A stretch of DNA of 64,000 nt. Source: Isoetes taiwanensis (lineage: Eukaryota > Streptophyta > Lycopodiopsida > Isoetales > Isoetaceae). The stretch is from NCBI GenBank assembly GCA_021234155.1, contig JAJEKV010000296.1:124001-188000 (forward strand), in the 5' to 3' direction. The notes beneath the pieces were generated by a model that was not told the DNA's origin, made no database searches, and saw only the letters and a list, made by a program, of their open reading frames with translations. Positions 1-13,389 of this stretch are shown piece after piece (the first letter of the stretch is position 1; the number at the start of each line of letters is the position of its first letter). The translations under genes and the position numbers were made by a program.

Positions 1-479
1 GTTTCTAGTGGCAATATTGCATTATTTGCTATTCCTTTCCAACCTATGCAAACTGCCGGATCAAATTATTTTGACAAATTGTCCCCATCACACGAAAACA
101 CGAAAGATCGGTTTATCATTTATAGTATTTTTAAACATGGGGACTGTAAAATCAAAATGAGTACCAAGATGCTTGAAAAGGCCTTAACTTCTAGTTGTAT
201 ATTTCTTCCATACTTTTCAAATGTCATATAGCAAAAACCTTGACAAGCTGGATCCTCTTTATTTTCTTGGTTATAAGGGGCCTTCCTAGAACGAAGCGAT
301 CACGATAAGGGGGCATTTAGTCCCATAATAAATTTGTAGATACATTTTTTCATTGTAGTAGGGGCAAGAAAAATTTACATTTGGCATAGGGTATGCCATT
401 GTGAAACAACATAATGACATATTGTTTATGTTTATCTTGTGGAATAACTTAGCTTTTTCAGTTTGCGCACATTACAACG

Positions 480-710
480 ATCTTTGAAACTTCTCAATAG
501 TGTTTTTAAATGTGACCATGGCAATTTGCAAAGATGAAATGTTGCCACCCATTGAAAGCAAGCATACTTTATTTGCTTCGTTTCAAGAGAAGCATGAAGC
601 CAGCTATGTATTGGCTTGAGAATGTTAGCTCAATTTGTGTATTGGCTACAATAATTGAATACCATTATAAAACCTATGATTGCTTGCCATTTGCAAATTG
701 GGAATAGATT
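480..710 (+). pseudogene. Broken copy of an unrecognised C-terminal coding fragment
   Basis: This is the copy A counterpart of the open frame at 51145-51402. The same codon string is visible (EMLPPIESKHTLF, then YWLENVS), but small indels near 530, 580 and 625 shift the frame. I do not recognise the family. The frame ends at the same position relative to copy B, after a 'FANWE'-like end. Confidence 0.3.
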
Positions 711-1499
711 TTGACCATAATGCCTTAAATACATTCTCATATGTTAAACCTTGAGGAATGTTGATGTTAACATCATCATGTAGCCACACAAATGAATAGA
801 TGGGGTATGGAATGTTAAAAACTTTGATTGCATGTAGAATATGGCAAAGGAATAAAAAGGCTGCACTATCCATTAATAAAGATTAGGAAAAGATATTCAA
901 ATCGATTGGAGCACAACAATTCGTTACCTAAAAAGTAAGATATCTGAGATGCGATGCTTTACGTAAGAGCCGTCTCGATGCCATAGCCATAAAATATGTG
1001 CAATCTTTTCTTTCCGCAGTAGACTATAGCAAAGAAGCGGAAGCCACATATTCATCGAGGAAGAAACCACCACATCTCGATCTAGGGCAGGGGAGATCAG
1101 AGATCCGGTGCCTATGGTTTTAGGGTAAAAGAAAAGGTTGAGTTTGTGTGGGCGGTCGGATGGATCAAATAAGCATAGGCAGGTCGGATCTAGAGGTAGC
1201 GATGCACTACTTACACCAAAACATTATAATAAAAATGGGGAGGAGCTTGCTCATTTTCCTGTGATCACTGCAAGTGGCTTAAGCAAATCATAGCCAAACC
1301 GGTGGCCTAGTTTCCATGATGTGCGTGAAGAATTGATCGACCTCGAAGCATATTGCGAGGCCCACAAGAAATGACCAAATCGTGAAAATTGTGAAATCTG
1401 TTTCATTTTGCTTTCAAGCCATTGATTGGTGGAATATTCGGTTATACCCCCCTCTCTCAAGGAAGAAGCGGCCTGAGACCCACTATTTGCTCCAATCAG

Positions 1500-3080
1500 T
1501 AGCTCAAAAATAAAAAGGAGGAATGGTGTTGCAACTCCATAGGATTGTATTTGCAGACCATCCCAAGAAAAAGCATCAAAGAAATAAGACTATTACATCA
1601 AACAAAAGCTGCTCAAGTATGTCGACATATACCATTTTTTTATACAATCTTTGTACCTAAATCATAGTCTTAACCATTGCGAGAATAGGCTTCTTTTAGT
1701 ACAAAACAAATTGTGGAATGGCGTGATATATGGAGCAACTTTGTGGCGTGATATATGGAGCAACTTTTTGTTTCTATTGTGATAACTATCAAAGCAATTT
1801 TACATTGTGAAACTTGTTACCTCATAAGTACCACGATTGTTACATTACGTGTTAAATTGTAATTTGCAAGTGGAGATAGAGTTGCGGGTTTTGATTACGA
1901 TGCAACATCACGAGAAATCCCACCACAGTGGTTTATTCGCATAAATTTACAAACCTTTCTTATTATAGAAAGTGCCACATAAGTATCAACTCTCAAAATT
2001 GGGAACCTTTGTTATTCTTTGGTACAAAAAAGCGAAACAAAAACTCGAGTTGCTCCTACTCGGTCCACGTATGCAAGACACATCGTAGGCATTTTCCATC
2101 AATCGACAATTGGAATGCTTCATTGATTCTAGAGAATTCATAATTGTGAGTGATGAAGTCATCAAATTCAGCTCCTGCTTGATTGGTCTTGAAACGGTTT
2201 AGATACTCGTGCAAACACATTATCCTAGAAAACAGATCTAAAGACAAATCAAGTAAGCACTAACCTTATTCATGTATTTCTTCACAAGGCCCAGGCCGCG
2301 CTCCAATCCGTAGCTCCAAAAATAAAAAGGAGGAATCGTGTTGCAACTCCACGGGATTGTATTTGCGAGACCATCCCAAGAAAAAGCATCAAAGAAATAA
2401 GACTATTACATCAAACAAGCTGCTCAAACTGTCGACACATACCATTTTTTATACAATCGTACCTAAATCATAGTCTTAACCATTGCGAGAATAGGCTTCT
2501 TTTAGTACAAAACAAATTGTGGAATGGCGTGATATATGGAGCAACTTTGTGGCGTGATATATGGAGCAACTTTTGTTTCTATTGTGATAACTATCAAGCA
2601 ATTTTACATTGTGAAACTTGTTACCTCATAAGTACCCGATTGTTACATTACGTGTTAAATTGTAATTTGCAAGTGGAGATAGAGTTGCGGGTTTTGATTA
2701 CGATGCAACATCCGAGAAATCCCACCACAGTGGTTTATTACGCAAATTTACAAACCTTTCTTATTATAGAAAGTGCCACATAAGTATCAACTCTCAAAAT
2801 TGGGAACCTTGTTATTCTTTGGTACAAAAAGCGAAACAAAAACTCGAGTTGCTCCTACTCGGTCCACGTATGCAAGACACATAAGTAGGCATTTTCCATC
2901 GATCGGCAATTGGAATGCTTCATTGATTCTAGAGAATTCATAATTGTGAGTGATGAAGTCATCAAATTCAGCTCCTACTTGATTAGGTCTTGAAACCGGT
3001 TTAGATACTCCGTGCAAACACATTATCCTAGAAAAGCAGATCTAAAAAGACAAATACAGTAAGCACTAACCTTATTCATG
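1500..3080 (+). repeat. 812-bp internal tandem duplication (copy A)
   Basis: Two adjacent units, about 1500-2290 and 2312-3080, share their full length, including the doubled phrase 'gcgtgatatatggagcaact' (1731 and 1750; 2527 and 2551). The spacing is about 812 bases, as in copy B, so this tandem duplication predates the 13 kb duplication. No coding sequence is recognised inside. Confidence 0.9.
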
Positions 3081-3520
3081 TATTTCTTCACAAGGCCATT
3101 GATGTCACTCCTCCCTCTGTAGTTTCCAAAGAAGGTTCAGTCAATGTTGACCATACGAGGAAATTACGGATGGATGATGGAAACCTCTTTTACGGCATCA
3201 TCAATCCGCAACTTCTGGCTCTACCCCAGCCCTGCATCAGCGGTTCGGTTTCTTAAGGAGATGTACTCTTTGCCATGTGGTAGACTTTAATGCCATGTGG
3301 TAGACTTTCTTGAATGCATGTGCTTTAAACTTTCTTTATTCACAATGCAAATGCATGTGCTCTAGACTTACATATGTTCACAATAAATAGGAATCGGTGA
3401 TAGTTTTAATCACAAATGTCTCCTATCGAGACGGTCTGAGGCAAACGAATATGAAAAGAGTGTTGACTCCCGTCTTGTAAATTACATTTTGGGTATGGAA
3501 CCCGTTGCGGCCGGCTTCAC

Positions 3521-3527
3521 TATAAAA
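3521..3527 (+). promoter_or_regulatory. TATA box of the aerolysin-like lectin gene (copy A)
   Basis: TATAAAA sits about 75 bases upstream of the first in-context ATG (3602). It is followed by a C/T-rich leader, a normal plant Pol II core-promoter layout. The same box and leader are conserved in copy B at 54251. The transcription start would be expected near 3550; this is inference. Confidence 0.55.
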
Positions 3528-3601
3528 TGGCGGGGCTCGTCCCGCCGTTTCTCAAGCGAGGAAGTCGTTTCTTCTTCTCTTCTTGTTTTGCTTTCTGCAT
3601 C

Positions 3602-5102
3602 ATGGTGCAAAGGTGATCGAGGATACAATGCCATCAAAAGGCGACAATGGAATGTATCTCACACTTGACATGCATGGCACTCGCCATATCTCACTTTCGG
3701 TCTGCGAGAAAATGGCAGCGCCTTGCGGTCCACCATCTGCTCTACAATTCCACCGGATGTACGGTTGTGATCACGTCGCGGCAAATGGCAGCTTACGGCG
3801 TAATTGAAAGCCTTCATCGTTCGCGGCGTGGAGGAATATCGATTACGCAAATCTAGATCGCGGCGCTTTAAGGTCGTGGACTGGACTCGGGAACTCATGG
3901 CTTTCGGTCTGCGATGAACACAATGTTCCTCAATAGATTCTACAACCAAAGTGGGTATTCAAACTACAAAGCCTTGGAGGAGAAGGCCAACCGATGGGCC
4001 GATGGTGGAGGTGGCGATGCTAAGGATTGCGCTCTATTCCTCCCCCTTATCGTCATTCATGGGGGACAACAATCAGTTGATCGGCTCTACAGCGAGCGAG
4101 ATCATGCATGGCAGAAATTCAATGGTGGAAAGCGGCCCATCATTTCAGCGTCTTCTTACCGAGGTAATCCCTCTTGTTGATGGATCCGTGGCGTAAAAGA
4201 GTGCCAAACGGGCTTTATTGGCCGCCAGCGAATTGGATATGGGCCGACACCATCCGCGGAGAATGCTTTGGCTTCAGATAACCTAGATTGCCATTTTGAA
4301 CCTGTGAGGCTAAGCACTAGTATGGTGGCACTCAAGAGCATGGCTAATGGTAAGTTTCTCAAGCGGCAGTGACTCTTTGGGAAAGTTGCCTCAATGCGGC
4401 GGTGAAGACACCAATGATGATACTACACGCCTCTGTCTCAAAGAGCCCGTCGGCAAGTGCACCGTATTCAATGTTGTCTACCTTCTCGAGCTCGCGCAAA
4501 TGACACAGGAAACACCAATGATCGTAGGAAAAGGCTCTGTTTCCAATAACACAACTGCGTGATGCTACATTCCTTTGTCCATGTTGAGATCTCGACAATT
4601 TGTCACCACCTCCATTAATTTTACAAATACCTATACATTTAGCGAGAAAGTGTCCACCTTAGAATTTGAAGCGGGAATACCTTTCGTTGGGGATGGAAAG
4701 CTGGCATAGAGATTGGTGCGAGGCGGTCATTAGCTTCTGGCGGGGAACAACTTCTGAAACTATATTGTCCTTGCGGTGAATGTCAGTCAGCTTTACTTTC
4801 TTTGGAGAAAGCGGTAATAGCAACAACTTATCCAAGCAAGACTAGTTGAATTGAATTGAATTAATTTGATCTAACCAAGCGGTGTGGGTACTATGATGAG
4901 TTCTTGTGGCGATGGAATGCACCCGCGGCAAAACTTGATTCCTTTCGCGTCACGATGAGAAGATTGTAGACTCGAAGGCATTGAGCACCACCTTGAGCAT
5001 CATATTGATGGTTTCTTTGAAGGCGTGTGTGCTTACAATATTTATTTGTGATAAGCAAGAATGACAATGCACGAGAACAAAAGTCGTCCCACTTTAAAGT
5101 AG
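3602..5102 (+). pseudogene. Agglutinin (amaranthin-like) domain plus aerolysin-like pore-forming protein, copy A, frameshifted
   Basis: The reading matches the two-part plant family with an amaranthin-type carbohydrate-binding domain followed by an aerolysin/ETX-MTX2-like beta-barrel domain. Seen in order across shifting frames: NGMYLTLDMHGT near 3650, a lectin-repeat phrase MVALKSMANGKF near 4322-4356, SCLNA then EDTNDDTT near 4385-4425, NFTNTYTFSEKVS near 4617-4655, and a pore-domain phrase GIPFVGDGK near 4671-4700. The C-terminus ends at TAG 5100-5102. Known members bind sugars and oligomerise in membranes, usually as defence proteins. At least six frame changes break the reading in this copy. 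Many fall where copy B has CTG or CAG, so the gene may be less damaged than it looks. The family assignment is from motif memory, not a search. Confidence 0.6.
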
Positions 5103-7080
5103 AAGAAACAAACCTCTTTTCCTTGCATACATATAGTACTACATACTTAAATAATCATCTCGGCTTGTAGATTGAAAGCGCAAGCTCGATTGACATTATA
5201 TGGAGGTTTTATTAAGTATATCTTTATATTATGAAATTACTAAAAAAGTGCCCGTGTTCTTTGGGCTTTTCTTTGGGATTAGATTCCAAAGTTAATAAAA
5301 GATATGGTTAAGAATGTTAGTTGGCATATATGATCGTTTTTTTCTTAGTAATTTTTTATTAAGTTTAAGGAATACAACATATGAGGCAAGCTAACCTTTA
5401 TATACCCCATAACAATCCATAGCGAGTATAGCTTAGTTTTGCGAAATTGTTCTACCAAAATGCCATAAATGCTAGTATGCAAAATGTTTAGGTCATACCA
5501 TGCAAGTTGTGTCGATCAAGTACACAATTGATAAAGATACAATTCTCTACATGAGCATAACTCAACTCCATCTTTTTTTCTTATTTGTATGTCTTTGAAT
5601 TAATTTAACAAATTTACTTTCAAAATAGTAACAACGAGGTTATCACTTCTATGTCATCAAGACATGGTCTTCTCCAAATGTGCTCATAGTGCCTTTCGGA
5701 CCATCCATTTGCCTTGCAAAGTGTAGAATATTCTAGTAAGGTCGGTAGCAATTTGAGAAATCTTTGAAGTGTGAAGTAAACACCAATTTGCTAAATAATT
5801 TGCATACCCTTTGGTGAGTTCAAAAGTTCATCAAAAGGCGATGTTTGCAATCGCAAGTTTGAGAGACCCCGATATTTTTAACCCCAACAAAATAGCTATC
5901 TTATTAAATGTTATATGTTGCTACGTGCTAGCTAACTATAGTCGTCATTAGGGTTTTTTTGAGATTAAAAAAGGGCCTTCAAAACATGCCAACTAAGCCA
6001 AATGAAGATAAATGAACTACCAATCAGAAATCGAGCGGCCGGGTCGGTCGGCAAAAGCTGATTATAACTAACTCCTTTGGATCACATTTTCTAGCATATT
6101 TGTTGATAGAAAAGTCCAAATGATCTCGTTTAGTGCAATAGATAGATCTCGTTAAAGATCTTTTCAATCTTAGGTGCTTTGCACATATTTTAACCACTTA
6201 TGATTGTCAAAACTTGAAAAATATGGTTTTCCATTTTTTACTATCCTCACGGGGCTAAAAGATATGCAAACCACCCAAGGTTGGAAAAGATCTCAATGAA
6301 TCTATCTATTCACCAAACAAAAACTCATTTGGACTTTTTCTATCAACACTATCTTAGAAAATGTGATCGATGGTTAGATCTCTTATTTTCTTATTTGGAA
6401 TTCCGATTGTTTTACGATTGGTAATTCATATAACTTAGTCGGCGATTCTTAGAAGGCCCTTTTATGATCTCAAAAATCTAATATTAATACTAAAATAGTA
6501 AATTAGTCCATGTTATTGGAAGTAACATTTAAGATGTTGAGTTCAAAGCGTTAGTCCAAGGACCTCAAATATGGCAAGTAAATTTACAACACAAGTTTTA
6601 ACCCAATTAGATAATGCAAATGAAGAATCTAAGTAGTTAAATACACATGCACTTTAAGAAAAATACATCCATGCAATCTTAGAAAATCTAACATAATCTA
6701 GCATAATCTTTGAGTTGAATACATTCAATTTAGATGTTTGGCTAATAGATCTTGCATAATTCCATGGGGTTAAGGGTTCAAGGCATTCTATTGTTCTTGT
6801 GTTCTCTTAATATGCATCAAGTCATGTCCTAGAGTGGAGTTTTTTTTTCCTTAGAAAAACACAAACCTTCAATATCGATTTCTAGCATTCCATAGTTCAA
6901 TGTCGATTTCTAGCATTTGCCTTAGAAACACTCGTTCCACCACTTTAGCAAGCTCAAAATGGGATTTTGATGCACAAGTCTAGATTGCTTCAGTCTTCTA
7001 AATTTTAGGTCAAAAAATATAATAGAGGTACTTAAAAAGAATTTATATAGGATGAGAAAAGTATAAGTGTGGCCGATCCT
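5103..7080. other. No gene seen (AT-rich, copy A)
   Basis: This is AT-rich sequence with only short, incoherent open frames. The part at 5640-6500 differs in order and length from copy B (56380-56940), while 6540-7080 is almost identical between copies. Nothing coding was recognised. Confidence 0.6.
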
Positions 7081-7869
7081 CCTCAGTGATCGGCCAATTA
7101 GCCCTAACCCTAACTTGCAATTGCTTGCTTCGGTTTCCTTTCAAGCCATGTCGCCTTATTTTTGTCTGTCTTTCCTTTTTGCGTAGAAGGATGGATTTTG
7201 TATGACTACTACCGTGGAATGGGCGAGTTTTTGCTAAAGCTCATTGTTCATTAGGTTGCATTTTTTGCCTTGGATCTTTGTCTTCGTGGAAAGGCGGTGT
7301 GAGCCAAGAAGGCATGATCTTTTATCACGATTTGACAAAGAAAAGGAAGTCTAGGATCTGATTAAATGGATAATTGCCGATTGTTGCGAGGGTTCTCGAT
7401 ATAATGAGAAAATGATATAGTCAAAGACCATTTCCGCATCTGTTTTTAAAAATGGTGCGCATTAGATAAATGCGGTTCTTGGACATGGCTGGAGGAAAAA
7501 AGACTCATATGACATGATTTAAACTGATATTCACAAAAATGTAGAGTTTTTGTCGATGGCAGCAGCTCTTCATGGTGTAATGGTCTTTGGAATGCTCTAA
7601 TCCATAAATCCAAAACCAATAGTGTTGATCAAAGGCGGGGGCAGCAATAGCTACTTCTGAAGTCACAATAGCTGTAAGGGGAGGCGGTAATGGGCCTTAA
7701 TGCTTTTCGATTTTGAATCTTATCCTATTTCTTTATATCATTTTGTGCATCTATTCTAACTATGCATCTTGTAGAGAGTGGATTCAGGACTAGAGGAAGG
7801 CAAAGGACGACTCATGTTTTCTAGAAGCAAATTAAGAATTACATTTTGAAGTAACACATGCTTAGAGAA

Positions 7870-9040
7870 TGTTTTGTGTTATTATTCTTTGCTTATCCTC
7901 TACTCGTCTTTTATGCTTGCATTTCGTGGATCCAAGTGGAACAAATGCAGGGGGCAAAATGGTGAATGGCTTTGTCTTGCTTTCGATCAGAGTGGATATG
8001 ACATGTTAAGTGATAGTTTTAGGATGGATTATATACTTCAAGCATCTCTTCTTTGCTTTGGTAGAAACTAATATTGCTCAAATTTAAATGAAGCCTGATG
8101 AATTAGGTGGCGAAGAATGGCAAGGTTTTAGAATGATTTCACTAGAATGTATTCCATTATTGGGATTGAATTGATCTTGCATAGTGAAGCACAGTTTCAT
8201 TATATATGGACTTTCTCTAAGTCCATATGCCTCTGAAATGATGGGTAATTTCATTAATATGGCATTTTTCTTATTGTAACTTTTGCAATATTTTGGGAGC
8301 AGATGCGGTAGGTGGTGGCGGGCATCGTGTCAATTGGCACATCAAAGGAACAACCAAAGCGATTGTTTGAAAAAAAGCCCTCAAACTTCGTGGTTATTTA
8401 CTACTTATCTCGGAGGTTGTCAAATCTGGTTCAGCAAAGATTCATCTCGAGGCCACTCAAGATGGTTGAAACCAGAGGCCTTGAGATATAGAATTACGAC
8501 ATGCGAAATCTGAGTCGGGTCCGTTAGTGAACCAATCTTTGAGTATGCCAATAGTTGCATTTGGAGGTGCAAGATGAGATAAACCAGCATGGAAAAAAGA
8601 GATCGGTGCTCAAATAGCGAAGCTCCTCCATGGAGAAAGGGTTTGCCGAACAAACAATGAAGAAGATCGGCTCAAATTTGGTTGAGATTGAGGGCTATCT
8701 CATATCATTGAAATGCCACATATCTGAGGGCAAAAAGGCCGCTACGAGAAGGCGTGATGGAGGAGGTTTGGATGCACAACATGCTTAGACCGTTATTCAA
8801 GAGGCTTTATAAGAAGCGAGAAAAGCGTGAAGCTTTGTCAATGAAGCTTCGTGAACAACACTACTCACTCTGTCAGAGATTTGGATGGATGGTTTGGAAG
8901 TGTTTGGGAAGTAGCATTGAGGAGTTCAATCTGAGTGATCTTATTCAGGTTAGGCGGGCATTGATTGAAACTTTGTTCTCTAATATTATATATTGTCTCC
9001 TTTATGCATGTGTTGCTATAGGTGAGTCCATATATTAGTC
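7870..9040 (+). pseudogene. Unrecognised coiled-coil protein gene fragment, copy A
   Basis: This is collinear with 58350-59450. Visible pieces are VNGFV/DQSGYDM-like codons near 7960-8010, IFEYANS codons near 8530-8560, and a helix-rich stretch near 8750-8960 with EAL/EAREQHYSL-type codons and EEFNLSDLIQV at about 8920-8950. The 3' edge reads 'ttattcaggttag', which could be a GT-type exon end. Indels split the frame. The charged, leucine-spaced residues suggest a coiled coil. I cannot assign a function. Confidence 0.35.
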
Positions 9041-9104
9041 GAGTTCTATGTACTTTGTTTCTAGTTGAATACAACCGTTTCTATCTTCCCATGAAAAGAG
9101 CATA

Positions 9105-9215
9105 ATTGAGCATAGCCAAATTTCCTAGTTGGGGATCAAATTGGCGTCGCCCAATTTCCTCGTTGTGGATCAAATTAGGCGTCAGCCCAATTTCCTCACG
9201 GGGATCAAGGGTTGG
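9105..9215 (+). repeat. Three ~42-bp tandem units (copy A)
   Basis: The phrase 'ccaatttcct' followed by 'ggggatcaaatt' repeats three times. Each unit carries part of the AAATTGGGCGCC palindrome family found at 12.4-12.8 kb. The copy B equivalent is 59580-59690. Confidence 0.7.
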
Positions 9216-10322
9216 GTCAATACACATATAACCTAAATGACACAACTTAGATCACATAGAAATACTTACATCATTCATAGCGCATAATACATGTACTTTC
9301 ATACGGTTATAGATTGTTATAAGCTGTTGTAAGCTGTTACACATTTATAAGCTGTCATACCATACACATGAATAGTCTATTCATAGATTATAGTCATTCT
9401 TTGATATTATCAAGCTCATAAGTGTCGCGCTCACGGAACCCAAACAAGATGTATCTTAACACGGTTTTCATTTGGGAAAATCTCTCTCGATGCCTGCTAT
9501 ACCATTCACCAATCATCAAGGATGATACCTCTTTGTTGCATGCATATAGATCTTTGAAGGTCATAGAAGCGGGGCAATGGAGTCTAGATGTTCGTGAGGA
9601 AGAGAATAATCCGACCTCGATGAACTCTAGCGGTGAGCGTCGAGACATAACAAATGAATGCATTATGCCATGGGCCGGCGGACTACACTTATACGTGAGA
9701 TTATTAATGTCCCATGCGGTAAAATTATTGGGTATCATATGTAGTATATATATGCAATAACTTTGATGTATATACCATCAATAATTACGGTGGGTATATC
9801 TATGCATCAATTAAATGGAGTCCATCGACATTTGCCTCCGATCTAGCCATGGCACATTACGGTCTGAGCGTGATTCTATTACTTGCAAGATGAACCATGA
9901 GGACCAACAATGTTTTAAAATGAAGCACTAATTTAAGAAGTGCGTTTGAAAGATTCCTCTAAAAATCTAAAAATCTTAAGATTTAGCTAAAAAGAGGCTT
10001 TGGTTTTTTTAGCCAAACATTCACGATAAAGCGTTTTTTGAAAATAGTGCTTTTGCCGAGACATTTTGATAAAGAGAAGTTTCAAAAAAAAAATCATCTT
10101 TTGGGGGGTAAACAAATTATTCTATAGACCAAGAAAATCACAAGTAGCAAAAACAGGAGAATTAGACAAAGATGTTTTAAGTTTGTTTGCGAGCATTTAA
10201 GGAATTGCATGTTGTAGGAGCCATCCGTTGTGATGCCACACAAAAAATATTGGTAATGTTCTAGAAACCCAAAAACACAATAACATGCAGTTGTAAGCAT
10301 AGCATACAAATTCTGAAATACT

Positions 10323-10366
10323 AAGCATAGCATAGCATACGTAGGTTTAGTATGCTATGCTATACA
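10323..10366. repeat. Small hairpin AGCATAGCATAC/GTATGCTATGCT (copy A)
   Basis: Left arm 'agcatagcatac' near 10329 and right arm 'gtatgctatgct' near 10349 are complementary, with a short loop. It is conserved in copy B near 60788-60828. It could be a small foldback or a transcriptional hairpin. Confidence 0.6.
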
Positions 10367-11804
10367 ATCTTAGGTAATACTTGCTACATATGGCGGCCCA
10401 GACTCCTTTTTTCCAGTAGTAAAGTTGCTTCACGTCAAATTGCAACTTGATTATCGATGATTGAAAATAACATTGTCAAATGGTAAGACCATGAAGGATG
10501 CAATTAGCTTTGTGGTTATTGCACTTCATGAACAAGGTAGGACCTCCTTGTGGAAATTGTACAATACCATTTGAATAGTCCAAAGCGAAGAAAAAACATT
10601 CAAAATGGGACTAAATAGACCATGCCATAAGAAGACAATAAGCTAACATATATGGAATTAAAAAAATGTCTTTAATAGTGACAACATGTATAATAAGGCT
10701 ATCTTCAATCTGCTTTGGAATCGGCACAACCAAAGGGCTAAACATACGAACATTTGAACTCATAATGAAGTAAATAGAAATGTGAGTCGATTGGACCAAA
10801 ACAATGAGCTAAATATATGATGCACACTTGATAAGAAGATAAAAAATAAGTTCTTATTACGTATGTTCTATGGCGGAACATAGAACATATCAAAAGAGCT
10901 AAACATCCGTTGAAATGGAAGCTTGGTCTAATGCTACACATTATACTTTATAAGTAGTTAAAAGCTGAATAGCGGGCTCGATGGGGCGATTCATGCCACA
11001 TCTCCTACCAACTTGTCGAGCGGTATAAAGTTGCAAAGTTCGCGACCTCATCACGTTTGCAAAGTTGGGAAGCGAGTTCTTTGCACAACGGTGATTACTA
11101 ATCATAGCATACTAAACCTTTTCAAATTCTCAAGAAGAGCAATATCTTGAGTTTTGAATCATGTCTGATGGAAAATCTGCAACAACATGATCAAACAAGA
11201 GTTTTCAAAAACATCTTGTGATAATATTGAACAAGAATCTTGCTTGACAGAATCTTGTGATAAGATTGAACAAGAGCTGTAAGCGGGTTGAAAAAGCAGA
11301 GGTGCATTATCTTAGAGATACTTCAAAAACCTTCCTCAATTTCCTCTTCAAGCGAGAGGACATTTGTGTTCGAGGCAGCCCAAGGGGCCAAACATTAAGT
11401 ATTTGCAACTTTCCTAGTGAAGCGTTCTTTGGAAAAATCAAATCATTCCCTAAACTGGCGATACACAACCAGCAGTCAACTAAGATCAAATTTAAGCTAA
11501 AATAAAAAAGCCAAACCTCTGCTTTCGAGCTTACGCATCGGCCCGGGTACAATGGCGGTTTTTCACAAATTAGGTTTTGAAGATGACAACCATTTTCTTT
11601 GCATCATAGAAAATCACGAGAAAATGCGAATCGGGGCCTATGTATGCTGTTATAAAGCTTATAATCGCCAATAAGACTGCGAATCTCACGGATATAAAGC
11701 TTATGAATGTGAATCATCTTTGTCGAAGTCCGATAAATTTTGTAGAAGCAAGGAGTTCGGCCGGTTTGTAGAAGCAAAGGAGTCGATAGAAATTTGTAGG
11801 CGCA

Positions 11805-11930
11805 ACGGCAAACCCTAAACCGGCGCATCCTAAACTGGCCGCATCCTAAAGCAAGAGTCCAGATAGAGCTATAGACGCACAATGAACCCTAAACTGGCCG
11901 CATCAACAAAACCCTAAACTGGCTTTTTTC
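11805..11930 (+). repeat. CCCTAAACTGGC short tandem/interspersed repeat (copy A)
   Basis: The phrase 'ccctaaactggc' or 'cctaaactggccgcatc' occurs about four times, mixed with 'gtagacgcacaatgaa'. It contains CCCTAAA but is not a telomere tract. The copy B counterpart at 62265-62385 is longer and more regular. Confidence 0.65.
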
Positions 11931-12384
11931 TTCCATTTTCAGAAGAAACTCATGCTCTAAGAAACTCCAGCATCAAGAAACTCCTGCATTCGTTAGAATA
12001 TAAAAATCCCAAATTCACGCTTGTCACAAATAGATCGTGAAAATGGACCTTTTTTGGGGAATTTTAGGGAATCTTTTAAAGATTCCTTTTGGAGTGCGTT
12101 TGGAGCAAATTAGTGCGTTTCAATTTAAACTTTGTTGACCTCTGGCGATTCTTGCGAGAGGTATAAGCGCTTGAGGCGGCTGACCAGCATTTGTGCTATC
12201 AATCACGCACACCATTATCCTGATCCTTTGATGTTATCATCCATCTTATATTGAATAGAGAGCATAAGTTGTTCATGATCGAGAAAGGATCTACGGAGCA
12301 CGACGATTCGGAAGAGTAATAGTAGTTGCGATCTTGTTGTAATTTGGTTGTGATAATACTTCTAAATTCCAAATTGATTGACAC

Positions 12385-12832
12385 TTTGTTTCAAATTGTA
12401 GCCCAATTTCCTACAAAAAGTAAGACTACCATTTGATAGCACCTTCAGGGGTTCAAATTGGAACCCGCACAATTTCTTTGGGAAGGGTTGCATTAAGTTA
12501 ATGTGGCACTTCCGGCCACGAGGCAAATTGAAGCCCACCCATTTTGCCTTTGTAAAAGCCTCAGCCCACCCTTCAAATCGCCTCCATGGTTGATCAAATT
12601 GGGCGCCTGCCCAATTACCTCAGACAAGGATTGTTGTTCTATATGAATACAACCAATTCCTTCCAATTCCATAAATAGCATTAGAATACAAATTGTATTC
12701 CATGGTTTGAAATTTTTCACGGATACAAATTCTGAGATACAATGTACAAAAAGTCCGGGAGGCACATAAGTTATAACCTTGGTTGGGCAGAGATGTATTT
12801 GTTGAAATTGGGCAGGCACCCAATTTCAACAA
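12385..12832. repeat. Cluster of GGGCGCC-centred palindromes (copy A, partly garbled)
   Basis: Five CAAATTG...CAATTT palindromes lie at about 12390, 12455, 12520, 12598 and 12801. Only the fourth keeps the GGGCGCC core seen in all of the first four in copy B. In the first three the core reads 'gtagcc', 'ggaaccc' and 'gaagccc'. The last is a clean hairpin with arms GTTGAAATTGGG and CCCAATTTCAAC at 12801-12830. Confidence 0.75.
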
Positions 12833-12849
12833 CTCTCCTAAGCTCCAAC

Positions 12850-13275
12850 CTTGGTTTAGGGATCTGGGGGGTTCTCGACAGGGTTGTCGATATCATTTTG
12901 TTGATCTTGCTCCTGCTGAGCAGCTTGATTTATGGCCTCCATCCTGTTAAGGAATTCTTCGTTGCTTTCGGTGAGCCACCTTCCTCATTCTCTACCCACG
13001 ACTCCTTCTCTTCATCTAATATTATGTCAGTTGTCCACTTGCCTTTGCTATTCCTCATGCTCTCGGCTCTTGCTCGTGCTCTTGATGTTGTTAACTTTGA
13101 GGTGTGTCTTTTCTGAGCGATTCCTCTCGATCATTGTCCACTAGCTCATGGAATTTGCTGTGTCGTCCATCACATCTTGGGTGTTCACCAGTTCGCGTGC
13201 TCCTGCCAACATATTATAGATAGATCCTTACTTCCTATTCCTGCGGCCTTTTTAATTATTCTTTACGTAAGGGAT
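12850..13275 (-). pseudogene. 3' part of an acidic, Gln/Glu-rich protein gene, copy A, truncated
   Basis: This is the minus-strand equivalent of 63319-63741. The last residues (IDNPVENPP-like codons, then TAA) are at 12850-12900, and upstream codons follow copy B with several shifts. The duplication boundary near 13275 cuts the gene, so the upstream part present after 63741 in copy B is absent and replaced by AT-rich repeats. Family unknown. Confidence 0.45.
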
Positions 13276-13389
13276 TCTTTATTTTTCTTGATTGAATAGT
13301 TTCTCGTTCTTCAAAAAAAAATTAGCATGAAAATGAACTTGTATATATGTGATGTTTTTTATACGACAATACAAAATGTAAAGAAAAAT

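Larger units (their letters stand above)
1..13281 (+). repeat. Copy A of a ~13 kb direct duplication (left end outside window)
   Basis: Base 1 aligns with base 50682, and collinear similarity runs to about 13281 (aligned with about 63741). The sequences part just after the shared 'aagggattcttt'. The left boundary is not visible because the window starts inside the copy or at its edge. Long stretches are identical (for example 6540-7000 against 57000-57470). They are interrupted by clustered small differences, mostly at CTG/CAG trinucleotides. Copy A is about 220 bases longer, mainly because of a region near 5.6-6.5 kb that is reorganised in copy B. It could be a segmental duplication, a large repeat element, or an assembly duplicate of one locus. 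Confidence 0.93.

Noticed and set aside
3659-3949. Minus-strand 96-codon frame over the lectin gene (and 54285-54590 in copy B)
   Set aside because: The two copies' minus-strand frames do not encode similar proteins, whereas the plus-strand pieces do. It is a shadow of the lectin gene.
11805-11930. CCCTAAA phrases suggesting telomeric sequence
   Set aside because: They are embedded in a longer non-telomeric unit (CCCTAAACTGGCCGCATC) and not in uninterrupted heptamer tandem.
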